A stretch of DNA of 64,000 nt from Phoronis australis (Eukaryota > Phoronida > Phoronidae). The stretch spans positions 590,443 through 654,442 of the forward strand of contig NMRA01000016.1 in assembly GCA_002633005.1 (NCBI GenBank). The letters are read 5' to 3'. Below are positions 59,401 through 64,000 of the stretch, piece after piece (position 1 is the first letter of the stretch; each line of letters opens with the position of its first letter). The notes under the pieces are model-generated. The model searched no databases and had not been told where the DNA came from. It worked only from the letters and a program-made list of their open reading frames with translations. The position numbers were made by a program, and so were the translations under genes.

Positions 59401-62400
59401 ATCTCTGCCTTCCAGATGAGGATGAATGTTCCCTTGGATCTACAGACTGTCACGCCACCCTTGGGGTTTGTACAAACACCGAGTCCTCCTACACATGCTC
59501 TTGTAAAGATGGATACTCCGGCAACGGCATCACGTGTATAGGTAAGTTGCTGTGATTCGTGTGATTGCGTTTAGAAAAGCTATTTGTCGACCGGCGATTC
59601 AGTTCCACACCACATGAATTATGGGTTAGTGGTAACCCGGGTGACCACTACTAGACAAAATACCTTTACCATCGACCCCTGAGAATACAAAACACCAAGC
59701 TGAGACGATATTAATAAAACATGGTAATCATCCTAAATTGCTGGTACAAATCCGTCATACCGTAGTGCCTCATAGTAAGCTATCAGTGATGTTTATGAGA
59801 TTTAAACTGTTTATGGAATAATAAAGGTATTTTCCAATCGTTTATGTCTTGATGGAGTTCTTCTCTGAGATGACCACAGCATATTATATTCCATTATGTG
59901 CATCATCCTATGCCGCTTTCTGCTGCAGATGTCAACGAATGTGTTAACAACCCGTGTGACAATCGCGAGGGTCGTGGCTCCTGTAACAACACTGAGGGTA
60001 GTTACACATGCGCCTGCAACACTGGCTACCTTAGGAACGCTGATGGGAAAACGTGTGATGGTAAAAAATTCCGTTCTTGAAATTGCTAGTCATTTAAGTA
60101 GTCATGTTTTTTTTAAGTTATGAACAAAATCTTATGAAAATAAAACTCGAAGCCACGCATTAAAGATTTCAAATCTTGATTGAGCAAGATGAATACCTAA
60201 GAATACTGCGTCTATGAGAGTTGACCTGGGCCCGGGCTCCTTTCTCTGATCTATGTATTGATCAGTTGCATGGACTATTAACTTACTCATTGATAAGACA
60301 TGGCTGTCACTGCCTAAATTTCGTAGTCTGAGACTGAGCTCGGACCTTAGGTCCTGGCCCCAGATGTGGTAATACTGTGACTGTTCTAATCATAAATGTA
60401 TTCCTGAACAGCTGATTTGCGATAATTCTTAACAAACAAAAAATACCAACCAATTTGTTAGACCTACTTACGTAAAGTTTGAGGTCCTCAAGTCCTTTAT
60501 GAAACCGCAACGCTACCAAATCTAATGCAAAAATATTGCACGTTTATCTAGATGTAAACGAGTGTCAAACCAATAATGGCGGGTGCCAGCAAGTGTGCAC
60601 CAACTCTGACGGTAACTACAAGTGTGACTGCAATGAGGGATTCCAGTTGGCGNAATACCTAAGAATACTGCGTCTCCGAGAGTTGACCTGGGCCCGGGTT
60701 CCTTTCTCTGATTTATGTATTGATCAGTTGCATGGACTATTAACTTACTCATTGATGAGACATGGCTGTCACTGCCTAAATTTCGTAGTCTGAGACTGAG
60801 CTCGGACCTTAGGTCCTGGGCCCAGATGTGGTAATACGATTGTGACTGTTCTAATCATAAATGTATTCCTGAACAGCTGATTTGCGATAATTCTTAACAA
60901 ACAAAAAATACCAACCAATTTGTTAGACCTACTTACGTAAAGTTTGAGGTCCTCAAGTCCTTTATGAAACCGCAACGCTACCAAATCTAATGCAAAAATA
61001 TTGCACGTTTATCTAGATGTAAACGAGTGTCAAACCAATAATGGCGGGTGCCAGCAAGTGTGCACCAACTCTGACGGTAACTACAAGTGTGACTGCAATG
61101 AGGGATTCCAGTTGGCGGCTGACCAGAAGAACTGCGTGGGTAAGTCTGACTCGGTATTAAGGAGTCAGTGTGGTCTAGTGACCGAGTTGTAACCTCCCAA
61201 TCTGGAGATTGCGGATTCAGGTCTGACCACACTTCTAGGCCCTTAAGTAAGGTGCCCTGTTCCATAGCTCCCTCGGTATTCTTTATACAGTATCGTACCG
61301 TGCTCTGTACTCCAGTCTGTTTGCATCGACGATGTAAATGAACCCGTATAAAAATGATATACTAGTTGTTATGAAACAGGGAATCGGGCATGTGACCAAG
61401 TGTTACTATAACATGGTTTTGGTTTTCGGCATATGTTGTGATATTGCGTATTCATCCCTCCGCAGCTTGGGCATGGACATGAGCTGGAAACAGTACGTAC
61501 ATGTACTCTTGGCTGTTTTGGAGTATGGGCTAGTTGTCCTGTTTGATGGTCAATATATGTTTGTTACCTGCCTTTCAGCCAAGTCACAGTGCTCAGATGC
61601 CAAGCAGAAGCAGTGCCAGATCTGCAGTCGAGTGAATAGCTCAGAGATTTGCTCCTGTCCGGCTGGTTACTCTTTGAAATCGGACGGATACAGTTGTGAA
61701 GGTTCGTGTGATTTGTTGTTAAATGGCGTTAGCTCTTTTAAGAGAGTATGCAAATGTTGATCAATAGCGCACCATTGTCTTTTTTCCTTTTGGTAACATC
61801 AATTTTAGAAATATAGCTGCAGCACGTGGCATCATCTTCGTAGACTGAAGCCTTGAGCTTTGGTGATCCGTATTTGTCTTAGTGTGTGCTATTGGAGTTT
61901 CATTCACCGCTATTATTTACTTCCAGTGACAAAACGGATCTTGTGTTAATGGTTTTCTGAACAGTTTGAATCTATGCCAAATTCTGTTAACAAAATCCTT
62001 ATCAAAATGCTATTTATTTGAGGCTATTGTGTCAGTCTTGAATGGACCCTCTTAGTTGCCTGTCTCCGTGTACCCAGATAATGGAGGCTGAAAGGAGATG
62101 CAAAAACGTCAATACGTTAGGGTTTTAGATTTGTGGCTGAATAGTACGGCGGATTTATAATATACTTTGCGTTATTTTCAAATCCCACTTCTCTGACAAG
62201 ACATTACAATGTTATTCACAGTCTCAGTGGCAAAGCATTTGCTTTTTGTTGTGTATTTCAGATGTGGACGAATGCGTCAACTCACCATGTGATTCCGTTC
62301 GAGGAAATTGTACTAACACACCTGGATCATTCTCCTGCACGTGCAGAGATGGCTACCTGTTGGCATCGGACAACACTTGCAACGGTACAAGGCGGGGTTG

Positions 62401-63936
62401 ACAATAGATATATATTTCTTGCGAGATATGTTCAGACAAAAAGATTGCACTATACAACTCAATTAACTAGGATGACTATTCAGTTTTTTCATCCAGTGTC
62501 TTCACATCTCTGACAGCTAGAAAAGTTCAAAAGATACGAACATCAACAAGATACGTATGTCAGTACATTGTCCAATGACTGAGAAAATTGGTCTATTGCA
62601 GATCGAAACGGAAACTGGGGCGCTTACGGTCCATGGAGTTCCTGCAGTTTAACGTGCGGAAATGGCACTACAACAAGAGTCCGAGAGTGCAACAATCCCA
62701 CACCAGCTGGCAATGGTGCCAACTGTACAGGGGGCGCTGCTGACAGCAAATGGTGCCTGCTAGAGTACTGCCCGTGTAAGATTCAAGATTGAATTTACTT
62801 TACTTCAAAATCTCAGAATAAACTCCTTACGGTTAATCTTCTTTGTTAAGGGTGGGTAGATAGCTAATACTAGGTGCACCTTTTTGTTTGATTTCTTATA
62901 CTCCAATGGTTTAGGAATAACTAAAAATGAACCAAGTCGGTTAACCTCCACACTTCCCTAGTCATTCCTTTTCTGGTGAAAATGGCGCGCAACAATATTT
63001 AGGCCCGGAGTCTAATCGTTTTAATTCGAACCGAACTTGAAATTATATTTTTTTGGCATTTTCTATTCTACTTTAGTGGGAACTCGAGACGTGTTTCCAT
63101 TATTCTATGATCGGGTGCAAAATGGTTGGCGTGCATAACGTTCTTTTACTATTTTGCACTTGATGACCTCTGTATTCACACTATAAGTTCAAGTGTGAAC
63201 ACAAAATTTGAGTTTTTCTCTAAATCTCGATTTTGTAGCTCAAATCTTGGGGTCATCACGTGCGGGCCTTCTACTTAAATTAGAAACGCATATGCGCAAG
63301 CCATAATGTACTTGAGCACAGGCTAACAGAATACATATGGAACAAGAAATGCCAAAAATGATTTCGAGCTCGATATCGAGTGCAAAGATTAAACCCCGAG
63401 CCCATATGCTATGCCACAAAATCGTTGAGGACACATCGGTGCTATGTCGTAATACACCATTTTCGTGTTTTAGTCTCCTCTGCTTGTCACGCGGTATATA
63501 TTCACATTTTGCAAACGCACTTCTGATTTTGGATAAGTCGGATGGCTATTCGCATTGAATGTCAAATAATTCAAGAATCTCATTGTATTTTCCGTGTTAT
63601 ATCTCCTTTGCATTGCTTTTCATGTCTTCGTTGTTGTTTTTCGATGTATTGTATTATAGCGTTGAAATTAAACAAATCTGTAGTAAACCTGAAACTTAGC
63701 CATTACAGCCTTCAGTACTGCCACGTAATTCTATGCGGTGAGTAGGGCATTGTCTGGGCAGTAAATCAAAGGATCCAGTGAATCGATCTCATCAAATAAC
63801 GTTATAAACTCTGTTTATTGTTCACCATCTGTGTCACTATTGTTTCTGGCATTGCCTTGCACTTTTTACAGTAAAGCAAGTTGTCAAAGATAACGGTGTC
63901 AACCTCGTGTTTGGAGGCGGAATGACAGCATCACAG
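27014..63936 (+). CDS. Giant modular secreted or surface protein with NIDO-AMOP-VWD core (mucin-like protein family), 3' partial
   Basis: Exons: 27014-28296 (gap), 28541-28819, 32094-32612, 32958-33364 (gap), 33715-34224, 34872-35381, 36078-36647, 37472-37613, 37772-37941, 38129-38455, 38990-39161, 40620-40777, 41016-41348, 42360-42539, 42968-43120, 45602-46780, 46976-47215, 50338-50673, 51265-51558, 51763-52049, 52517-52793, 53256-53450, 54897-55081, 55721-55958, 56191-56328, 57145-57273, 57639-57893, 58094-58232, 58827-59203, 59416-59541, 59929-60060, 61017-61139, 61579-61701, 62262-62384, 62602-62775, 63872-63936. Every junction is AG/GT and phase-compatible, mostly phase 1-1. NIDO-AMOP-VWD-EGF is the MUC4 / mucin-like protein core, involved in cell adhesion. 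That one transcript spans all exons is inferred from phase continuity and the absence of an intervening stop, poly(A) site or promoter. It continues past the window. Confidence 0.75.
28541..28819 (+). CDS. Modular protein exon 2
   Basis: A phase 1-1 exon of 93 codons beginning [21 protein letters not shown]. No known domain recognised. Five cysteines, two sequons (NGS, NMT) and a [13 protein letters not shown] motif repeat a motif of exon 1, suggesting an ancient internal duplication. Ends KLCSEEG at a GTAAAT donor. Confidence 0.7.
28820..32093. other. Large intron of the modular gene
   Basis: 3.3 kb without splice-compatible coding frames. Contains one copy of the palindromic element also seen inside the LINE (31115-31260). 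Otherwise AT-rich and unremarkable. Confidence 0.55.
31115..31260. repeat. Palindromic element, second copy
   Basis: TTATCCGCTGGGTAAGTTTG, ATTGTTGCATGACGTCAAGT, GATAATGCGACGTCATTGTT and the TTTTATGCATTCGGGCCC end align with 20352-20503. Both copies have inverted ends carrying GGGCCC, as in small non-autonomous DNA transposons. Confidence 0.7.
32094..32612 (+). CDS. Tandem 8-Cys module, copy 1
   Basis: A single phase 1-1 exon of 173 codons encoding one complete module of a type I do not recognise. Landmarks in order: [72 protein letters not shown](V)KKFVD, and HNLYC at the end, with eight cysteines. The helical, charged character between cysteines suggests a disulphide-stabilised helical bundle (inference). 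Four sequons or more (NAS, NSS, NET, NMT). The flanking intron is duplicated along with the exon in the next copies. Confidence 0.85.
32958..33364 (+). CDS. Tandem 8-Cys module, copy 2, interrupted by an assembly joint
   Basis: Nearly identical to copy 1 up to the n at 33329, then resumes at the EGH(N)LYC end. By comparison with copies 3 and 4 (510 bp each) about 104 bases are missing, and 104 is exactly what is needed to restore frame to the phase-1 donor. The n therefore marks a collapsed joint rather than a single base. The two sides match different parts of the module, so the exon is probably intact in the animal. Confidence 0.75.
33715..34224 (+). CDS. Tandem 8-Cys module, copy 3
   Basis: A phase 1-1 exon of 170 codons, all eight cysteines present. 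Differences from copy 1 are conservative (for example CGLL for [16 protein letters not shown] for [23 protein letters not shown]). Same acceptor context TTGGTTCAG as copy 2. Ends [11 protein letters not shown] at a GTAAGT donor. Confidence 0.85.
34872..35381 (+). CDS. Tandem 8-Cys module, copy 4 (most diverged)
   Basis: A phase 1-1 exon of 170 codons starting [20 protein letters not shown]. All cysteines, the QCEKRPRFC core and the [13 protein letters not shown] block are kept, but many other positions differ (for example [20 protein letters not shown]). It therefore represents an older duplication than copies 1-3. Its flanking introns no longer resemble those of copies 1-3. Confidence 0.85.
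36078..36647 (+). CDS. Modular protein exon 7, unrecognised segment
   Basis: A phase 1-1 exon of 190 codons beginning [20 protein letters not shown]. No known domain recognised. [20 protein letters not shown] is reminiscent of [10 protein letters not shown] in exon 1, hinting at shared ancestry. Contains W/C residues and sequons (NIT, NGT). The last 190 bases are repeated after the n at 37011, which I read as a second haplotype. Confidence 0.75.
36910..37010 (+). other. Truncated duplicate of exon 37472-37613 at an assembly joint
   Basis: Same acceptor and peptide ([20 protein letters not shown]) as the complete exon downstream, but cut at the n at 37011. With 37012-37203, a partial second copy of exon 7, it forms a duplicated block best explained as an unmerged allele rather than two real exons. 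Confidence 0.75.
37472..37941 (+). CDS. Modular protein exons 37472-37613 and 37772-37941
   Basis: Phase 1-2 then 2-1. Encodes [18 protein letters not shown] through [17 protein letters not shown] to [12 protein letters not shown]. Helical, few cysteines, no domain recognised. Both exons have strong acceptors and donors and connect in frame to exon 38129. Confidence 0.72.
38129..38455 (+). CDS. Modular protein exon 38129-38455, segment before the SEA domain
   Basis: A phase 1-1 exon of 109 codons starting [15 protein letters not shown]. Contains [19 protein letters not shown] and a Cys cluster [17 protein letters not shown]. Not recognised. It leads straight into the SEA domain in the next two exons. 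Confidence 0.72.
38710..38775. repeat. Short tandem repeat, about 18-bp unit, four copies
   Basis: TGTGCATACTATGACC, TGTGCACACTATCACC, TGTGCACATTATCACA and a diverged TGAGCATACTGTCAC follow one another in an intron. Confidence 0.7.
38990..40777 (+). CDS. SEA domain split over exons 38990-39161 and 40620-40777
   Basis: First exon: [20 protein letters not shown], the N-terminal half of a SEA fold, ending [11 protein letters not shown] at CACTG/GTAAGC (phase 2). Second exon: [20 protein letters not shown], matching the R-x-GS-(V/I)-x-V-x-(F/Y) strand of SEA domains, through [22 protein letters not shown] domains occur in membrane mucins and often self-cleave at G/SVVV; here the site reads NGSIGC. 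The phase match and the position of the split support joining these two exons. Extra cysteines (GLC, STC, GC, RC) are unusual for the fold. Confidence 0.78.
41016..41348 (+). CDS. TSP1-like plus EGF-like exon
   Basis: A phase 1-1 exon of 111 codons. [19 protein letters not shown] followed by CRLKPC has the C-x-x-(S/T)C-G and R-x-R/PC spacing of a thrombospondin type 1 repeat. The remainder ([13 protein letters not shown] to [20 protein letters not shown]) is EGF-like with eight or so cysteines. TSP1 modules bind glycosaminoglycans and matrix proteins. Confidence 0.78.
42360..43120 (+). CDS. EGF-like exons 42360-42539 and 42968-43120
   Basis: First exon: [15 protein letters not shown] and [16 protein letters not shown], an irregular EGF. 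Second: [20 protein letters not shown] and [14 protein letters not shown], a calcium-binding EGF with the D-I-D-E-C signature, ending RRCCKG at a GTCAGT donor. Both phase 1-1. They immediately precede the NIDO exon, with a retrotransposon-bearing intron between. Confidence 0.8.
43804..44059 (-). pseudogene. Integrase C-terminal fragment (GPY/F-type) of the LTR retrotransposon
   Basis: The minus-strand frame reads [20 protein letters not shown], then [17 protein letters not shown], then [21 protein letters not shown]. The RxH/GRxKIQ pattern and the final R-S-E-L/I are characteristic of Ty3/gypsy integrase tails. It is cut by the n-run on its N-terminal side. Confidence 0.75.
44059..44309. other. 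Assembly gap, 251 n
   Basis: Unsequenced interior of the LTR retrotransposon. Size is nominal, since a gypsy element normally has 4-5 kb between LTRs. Confidence 0.95.
44594..45601. other. Intron sequence right of the retrotransposon
   Basis: About 1 kb, AT-rich, with no exon that fits phase 1-1 between the EGF exon at 42968 and the NIDO exon at 45602. Nothing else recognised. Confidence 0.5.
45602..46780 (+). CDS. NIDO and AMOP domains, single large exon
   Basis: A phase 1-1 exon of 393 codons. [38 protein letters not shown], then TWESL and [20 protein letters not shown], the vYYReY / vTW / TFQavLatdg pattern of nidogen, tectorin and MUC4. [19 protein letters not shown], then TCYVRG, GCYKKNG and [12 protein letters not shown], matching the C-x-W start and CC pair of the adhesion-associated domain of MUC4. 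Basic runs ([19 protein letters not shown]) between them could be furin-type sites (inference). This is the diagnostic core of the mucin-like protein family. Confidence 0.9.
46976..50673 (+). CDS. VWD domain exons 46976-47215 and 50338-50673
   Basis: First exon: [20 protein letters not shown] then [20 protein letters not shown], the GDPH...FNGxGEY signature of von Willebrand D domains. Second: [14 protein letters not shown], then [20 protein letters not shown], the conserved GLLGxxNGDPxDDF-type end. Both phase 1-1. The 3.1 kb intron between them contains a 1 kb duplicated block around the n at 48354. The standard MUC4 order NIDO-AMOP-VWD is preserved. Confidence 0.9.
47344..49365. repeat. Near-identical 1.01 kb direct duplication around an n
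   Basis: 47344-48353 and 48355-49365 begin with CTTAAACCATAAT and end at GATCATTCTGGAA. They match throughout except for scattered substitutions and a 3-bp indel (GCCTTA against GCTGCCTTA). The n at 48354 is the joint. An unmerged second allele is the simplest explanation. It is intronic and has no coding signal. Confidence 0.85.
49366..50337. other. Intron sequence 5' of the second VWD exon
   Basis: No exon fitting phase 1-1. A short frame around 49745-49825 ([20 protein letters not shown]) looks protein-like but runs into a stop with no donor. Nothing else seen. Confidence 0.4.
50850..50886. repeat. AT-rich TTAATTAA palindrome cluster
   Basis: ATTAATTAAATTATTAATTA followed by ATTACTTAATTAAATT, a low-complexity self-complementary intronic stretch. 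Confidence 0.7.
51265..51558 (+). CDS. Exon after the VWD domain (MUC4-family linker)
   Basis: Phase 1-1, 98 codons: [20 protein letters not shown] then [15 protein letters not shown]. The W-R-I-x-x-x-x-S-(M/L)-F-x-Y opening and the F-x-P-x-F follow-up are characteristic of the segment directly after VWD in MUC4-type proteins. GACNGG and [11 protein letters not shown] follow, then a Ser/Ala-rich, helical end. Confidence 0.85.
51763..52049 (+). CDS. Cadherin-like / Ig-like domain exon
   Basis: Phase 1-0: [39 protein letters not shown] and [20 protein letters not shown] match the DE-rich, (L/V)-x-A-T-D strand pattern of dystroglycan/cadherin-like (He_PIG-type) domains that sit between VWD and EGF in mucin-like proteins. 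Ends RLCNCQ, which starts the first EGF of the long array. Confidence 0.82.
52517..53450 (+). CDS. EGF modules 1-4 (exons 52517-52793, 53256-53450)
   Basis: First exon (phase 0-1): [20 protein letters not shown] and [18 protein letters not shown] form EGF 1, [16 protein letters not shown] to [12 protein letters not shown] 2, then [10 protein letters not shown]. The second exon completes EGF 3 ([20 protein letters not shown]) and adds calcium-binding EGF 4, [20 protein letters not shown]. The last cysteine of EGF 4 is supplied by the next exon. Confidence 0.85.
54434..54834. mobile_element. MITE with GGGCCCGG terminal inverted repeats, copy 1
   Basis: Left end GGGCCCGGAGTCTAATCCCT and right end AAAGATTAGACCCCGGGCCC are inverted matches, extended inwards by TGCTCGAAATCGA and AATCGAGTACA. 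About 400 bp, no coding capacity; a second copy lies at 63002. It is intronic. Confidence 0.85.
54897..55958 (+). CDS. EGF modules 5-7 (exons 54897-55081, 55721-55958)
   Basis: Exon 54897-55081 (phase 1-0) holds [20 protein letters not shown] with [17 protein letters not shown], then [14 protein letters not shown]. The second exon (phase 0-1) completes that EGF with [17 protein letters not shown] and adds an irregular one, [13 protein letters not shown] to [17 protein letters not shown]. The DVDEC signatures indicate calcium binding. Confidence 0.85.
56191..57273 (+). CDS. EGF modules 8-9 (exons 56191-56328, 57145-57273)
   Basis: Two phase 1-1 exons, each a calcium-binding [23 protein letters not shown] and [20 protein letters not shown]. 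The intron between carries a CA-repeat and a hAT-like MITE. Confidence 0.87.
56355..56431. repeat. (CA)n microsatellite with CG and AAAC interruptions
   Basis: ACACACACACGCACGCGCGC, ACAAACAAACAAAC and a closing (CA) run. It starts about 27 bases after the donor of exon 56191-56328. Confidence 0.95.
56518..56718. mobile_element. MITE with about 40-bp inverted repeats, possibly hAT-like
   Basis: Left GGTGAACGTTACGCCGTTAA and right TTAACGGCGTAACGTTCACC are reverse complements, extended by AATAATTACTTTA on both sides. TTGGCCAA occurs at 56516-56523 and 56713-56720, possibly an 8-bp target duplication as in hAT elements. That octamer is itself palindromic, so the boundary is ambiguous. Confidence 0.8.
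57639..58232 (+). CDS. EGF modules 10-12 (exons 57639-57893, 58094-58232)
   Basis: The first exon (phase 1-1) contains two EGFs, [18 protein letters not shown] and [18 protein letters not shown]. The second (phase 1-2) contains [18 protein letters not shown] and ends [11 protein letters not shown]. All carry the calcium-binding consensus. Confidence 0.87.
58827..59541 (+). CDS. EGF modules 13-16 (exons 58827-59203, 59416-59541)
   Basis: The first exon (phase 2-1) spans three EGFs: [34 protein letters not shown] and [18 protein letters not shown]. The second (phase 1-1) holds [19 protein letters not shown] with a DEDEC rather than D(I/V)DEC start. The three-EGF exon suggests intron loss relative to the one-EGF-per-exon pattern around it. 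Confidence 0.87.
59929..60060 (+). CDS. EGF module 17
   Basis: A phase 1-1 exon: [20 protein letters not shown] then [18 protein letters not shown], a calcium-binding EGF. Confidence 0.88.
60190..61123. repeat. Direct duplication of about 463 bp around an n, including an EGF exon
   Basis: 60190-60652 and 60654-61123 match almost completely (AATACCTAAGAATACTGCGT start, GGATTCCAGTTGGCG end), with a few substitutions and a small indel. The n at 60653 is the joint. The left block ends inside an EGF exon (60552-60652, truncated) while the right holds the whole exon, as expected for two overlapping allelic contigs placed end to end. Confidence 0.85.
60552..60652 (+). other. Truncated duplicate of the EGF 18 exon at an assembly joint
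   Basis: The peptide [20 protein letters not shown] is identical to the start of the exon at 61017 but is cut at the n before the last cysteine and donor. It is probably not a separate module. Confidence 0.75.
61017..61139 (+). CDS. EGF module 18
   Basis: A phase 1-1 exon: [20 protein letters not shown] then [18 protein letters not shown]. Complete calcium-binding EGF; the NGGC-Q-x-C pattern is LDL-receptor-like. Confidence 0.88.
61164..61255 (+). mobile_element. tRNA-derived SINE head (different family from 12.1-12.9 kb)
   Basis: AGTGTGGTCTAGTGACCGAG resembles an RNA polymerase III A box region and GCGGATTCAGGTCTGACCAC a B box, with pairing ends GTGTGGTC/GACCACAC. No clear functional anticodon arm. 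It sits 25 bp after the EGF 18 donor. Confidence 0.55.
61579..62384 (+). CDS. EGF modules 19-20 (exons 61579-61701, 62262-62384)
   Basis: First exon (phase 1-1): [19 protein letters not shown] then [19 protein letters not shown], a non-calcium EGF. Second (phase 1-1): [20 protein letters not shown] then [16 protein letters not shown], calcium-binding. This is the end of the EGF array in the window. Confidence 0.86.
62602..62775 (+). CDS. Thrombospondin type 1 repeat exon
   Basis: Phase 1-1, 58 codons: [20 protein letters not shown] then [19 protein letters not shown] and CLLEYCP. It has the full W-x-x-W-(S)-x-C-S-x-T-C-G and R-x-R-x-C signature of a TSP1 domain, a likely matrix or glycosaminoglycan contact. 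Confidence 0.92.
63002..63403. mobile_element. MITE with GGCCCGG terminal inverted repeats, copy 2
   Basis: Same family as 54434-54834: GGCCCGGAGTCTAATC at the left, AAAGATTAAACCCCGAGCCC at the right, and shared interior blocks (TTCTATTCTACTTTA, CTCGATTTTGTAGCTCA, GGGGTCATCA, CATAATGTAC). Strongly diverged from copy 1, so both insertions are old. Confidence 0.8.
63872..63936 (+). CDS. Last exon of the modular gene visible in the window
   Basis: Phase 1-0, 21 codons: [20 protein letters not shown] then Q at a GTAAAT donor. It follows the TSP1 exon in phase. Too short to assign a domain. The gene must continue downstream, where a transmembrane or anchoring region would be expected if this is a surface protein. 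Confidence 0.6.
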
Positions 63937-64000
63937 GTAAATAATATTCGGCTCTCCTCGGTGTTTGCCATCCGATGCGACTTTTTGCCTAAAATGGCCC

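Noticed and set aside
1-64000. CRISPR arrays, rRNA genes, bacterial operons
   Set aside because: No regularly spaced identical repeats with unique spacers, no rRNA core sequences, and gene structure is eukaryotic throughout.

Overview
The window is nuclear DNA from a multicellular animal, most likely a marine invertebrate with a highly heterozygous genome. The reasons are short exons with clean GT-AG introns, metazoan-only extracellular domains (VWA-Cache, SEA, NIDO, AMOP, VWD, EGF_CA, TSP1), abundant small transposable elements, and scaffold joints where two near-identical versions of one sequence sit side by side. An amphioxus-like or other non-vertebrate deuterostome fits. A lophotrochozoan or cnidarian cannot be excluded from the sequence alone.

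Two protein genes, both on the + strand, account for the coding content. Gene 1 (about 397-16307, 5' end outside the window) is a VWFA and Cache domain-containing protein, an ortholog candidate of CACHD1, the relative of voltage-gated calcium channel alpha2/delta subunits. I traced 23 coding exons whose splice phases agree from end to end. They give a VWA_N-like segment, a VWA domain with a complete MIDAS motif, two Cache-type regions, a Cys-rich membrane-proximal segment, one transmembrane helix and a tail ending near a PPPY motif.

The 10 kb between the genes (about 16.9-27.0 kb) holds no convincing host gene. It contains a decayed Tx1/L1-like LINE on the minus strand (about 17.64-21.53 kb) with a nested inverted-repeat element, a second LINE fragment, a 2 kb array of degenerate repeats of roughly 330 bp, and one copy of a dispersed repeat that also occurs twice at the left edge of the window.

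Gene 2 (27014 to beyond 63936) is the remarkable one. About 36 exons, every junction phase-compatible, appear to encode one very large secreted or surface protein (about 3,600 residues visible). The order is: signal peptide; unrecognised, heavily N-glycosylated Cys-rich region; tandem array of four exons each encoding an about 170-residue 8-cysteine module that I do not recognise; further unrecognised segments; SEA domain; TSP1-like and EGF modules; NIDO-AMOP-VWD core of the MUC4 / mucin-like protein family; cadherin-like domain; about 20 EGF modules; TSP1. The 3' end is not reached.

Assembly state matters here. Five single-n positions (28051, 33329, 37011, 48354, 60653) are placeholders for joints. 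Three separate duplicated copies that look like unmerged haplotypes, and two interrupt exons. A 251-n gap (44059-44309) lies inside a recently inserted Ty3/gypsy-like LTR retrotransposon whose two 284-bp LTRs differ at only two positions by eye.
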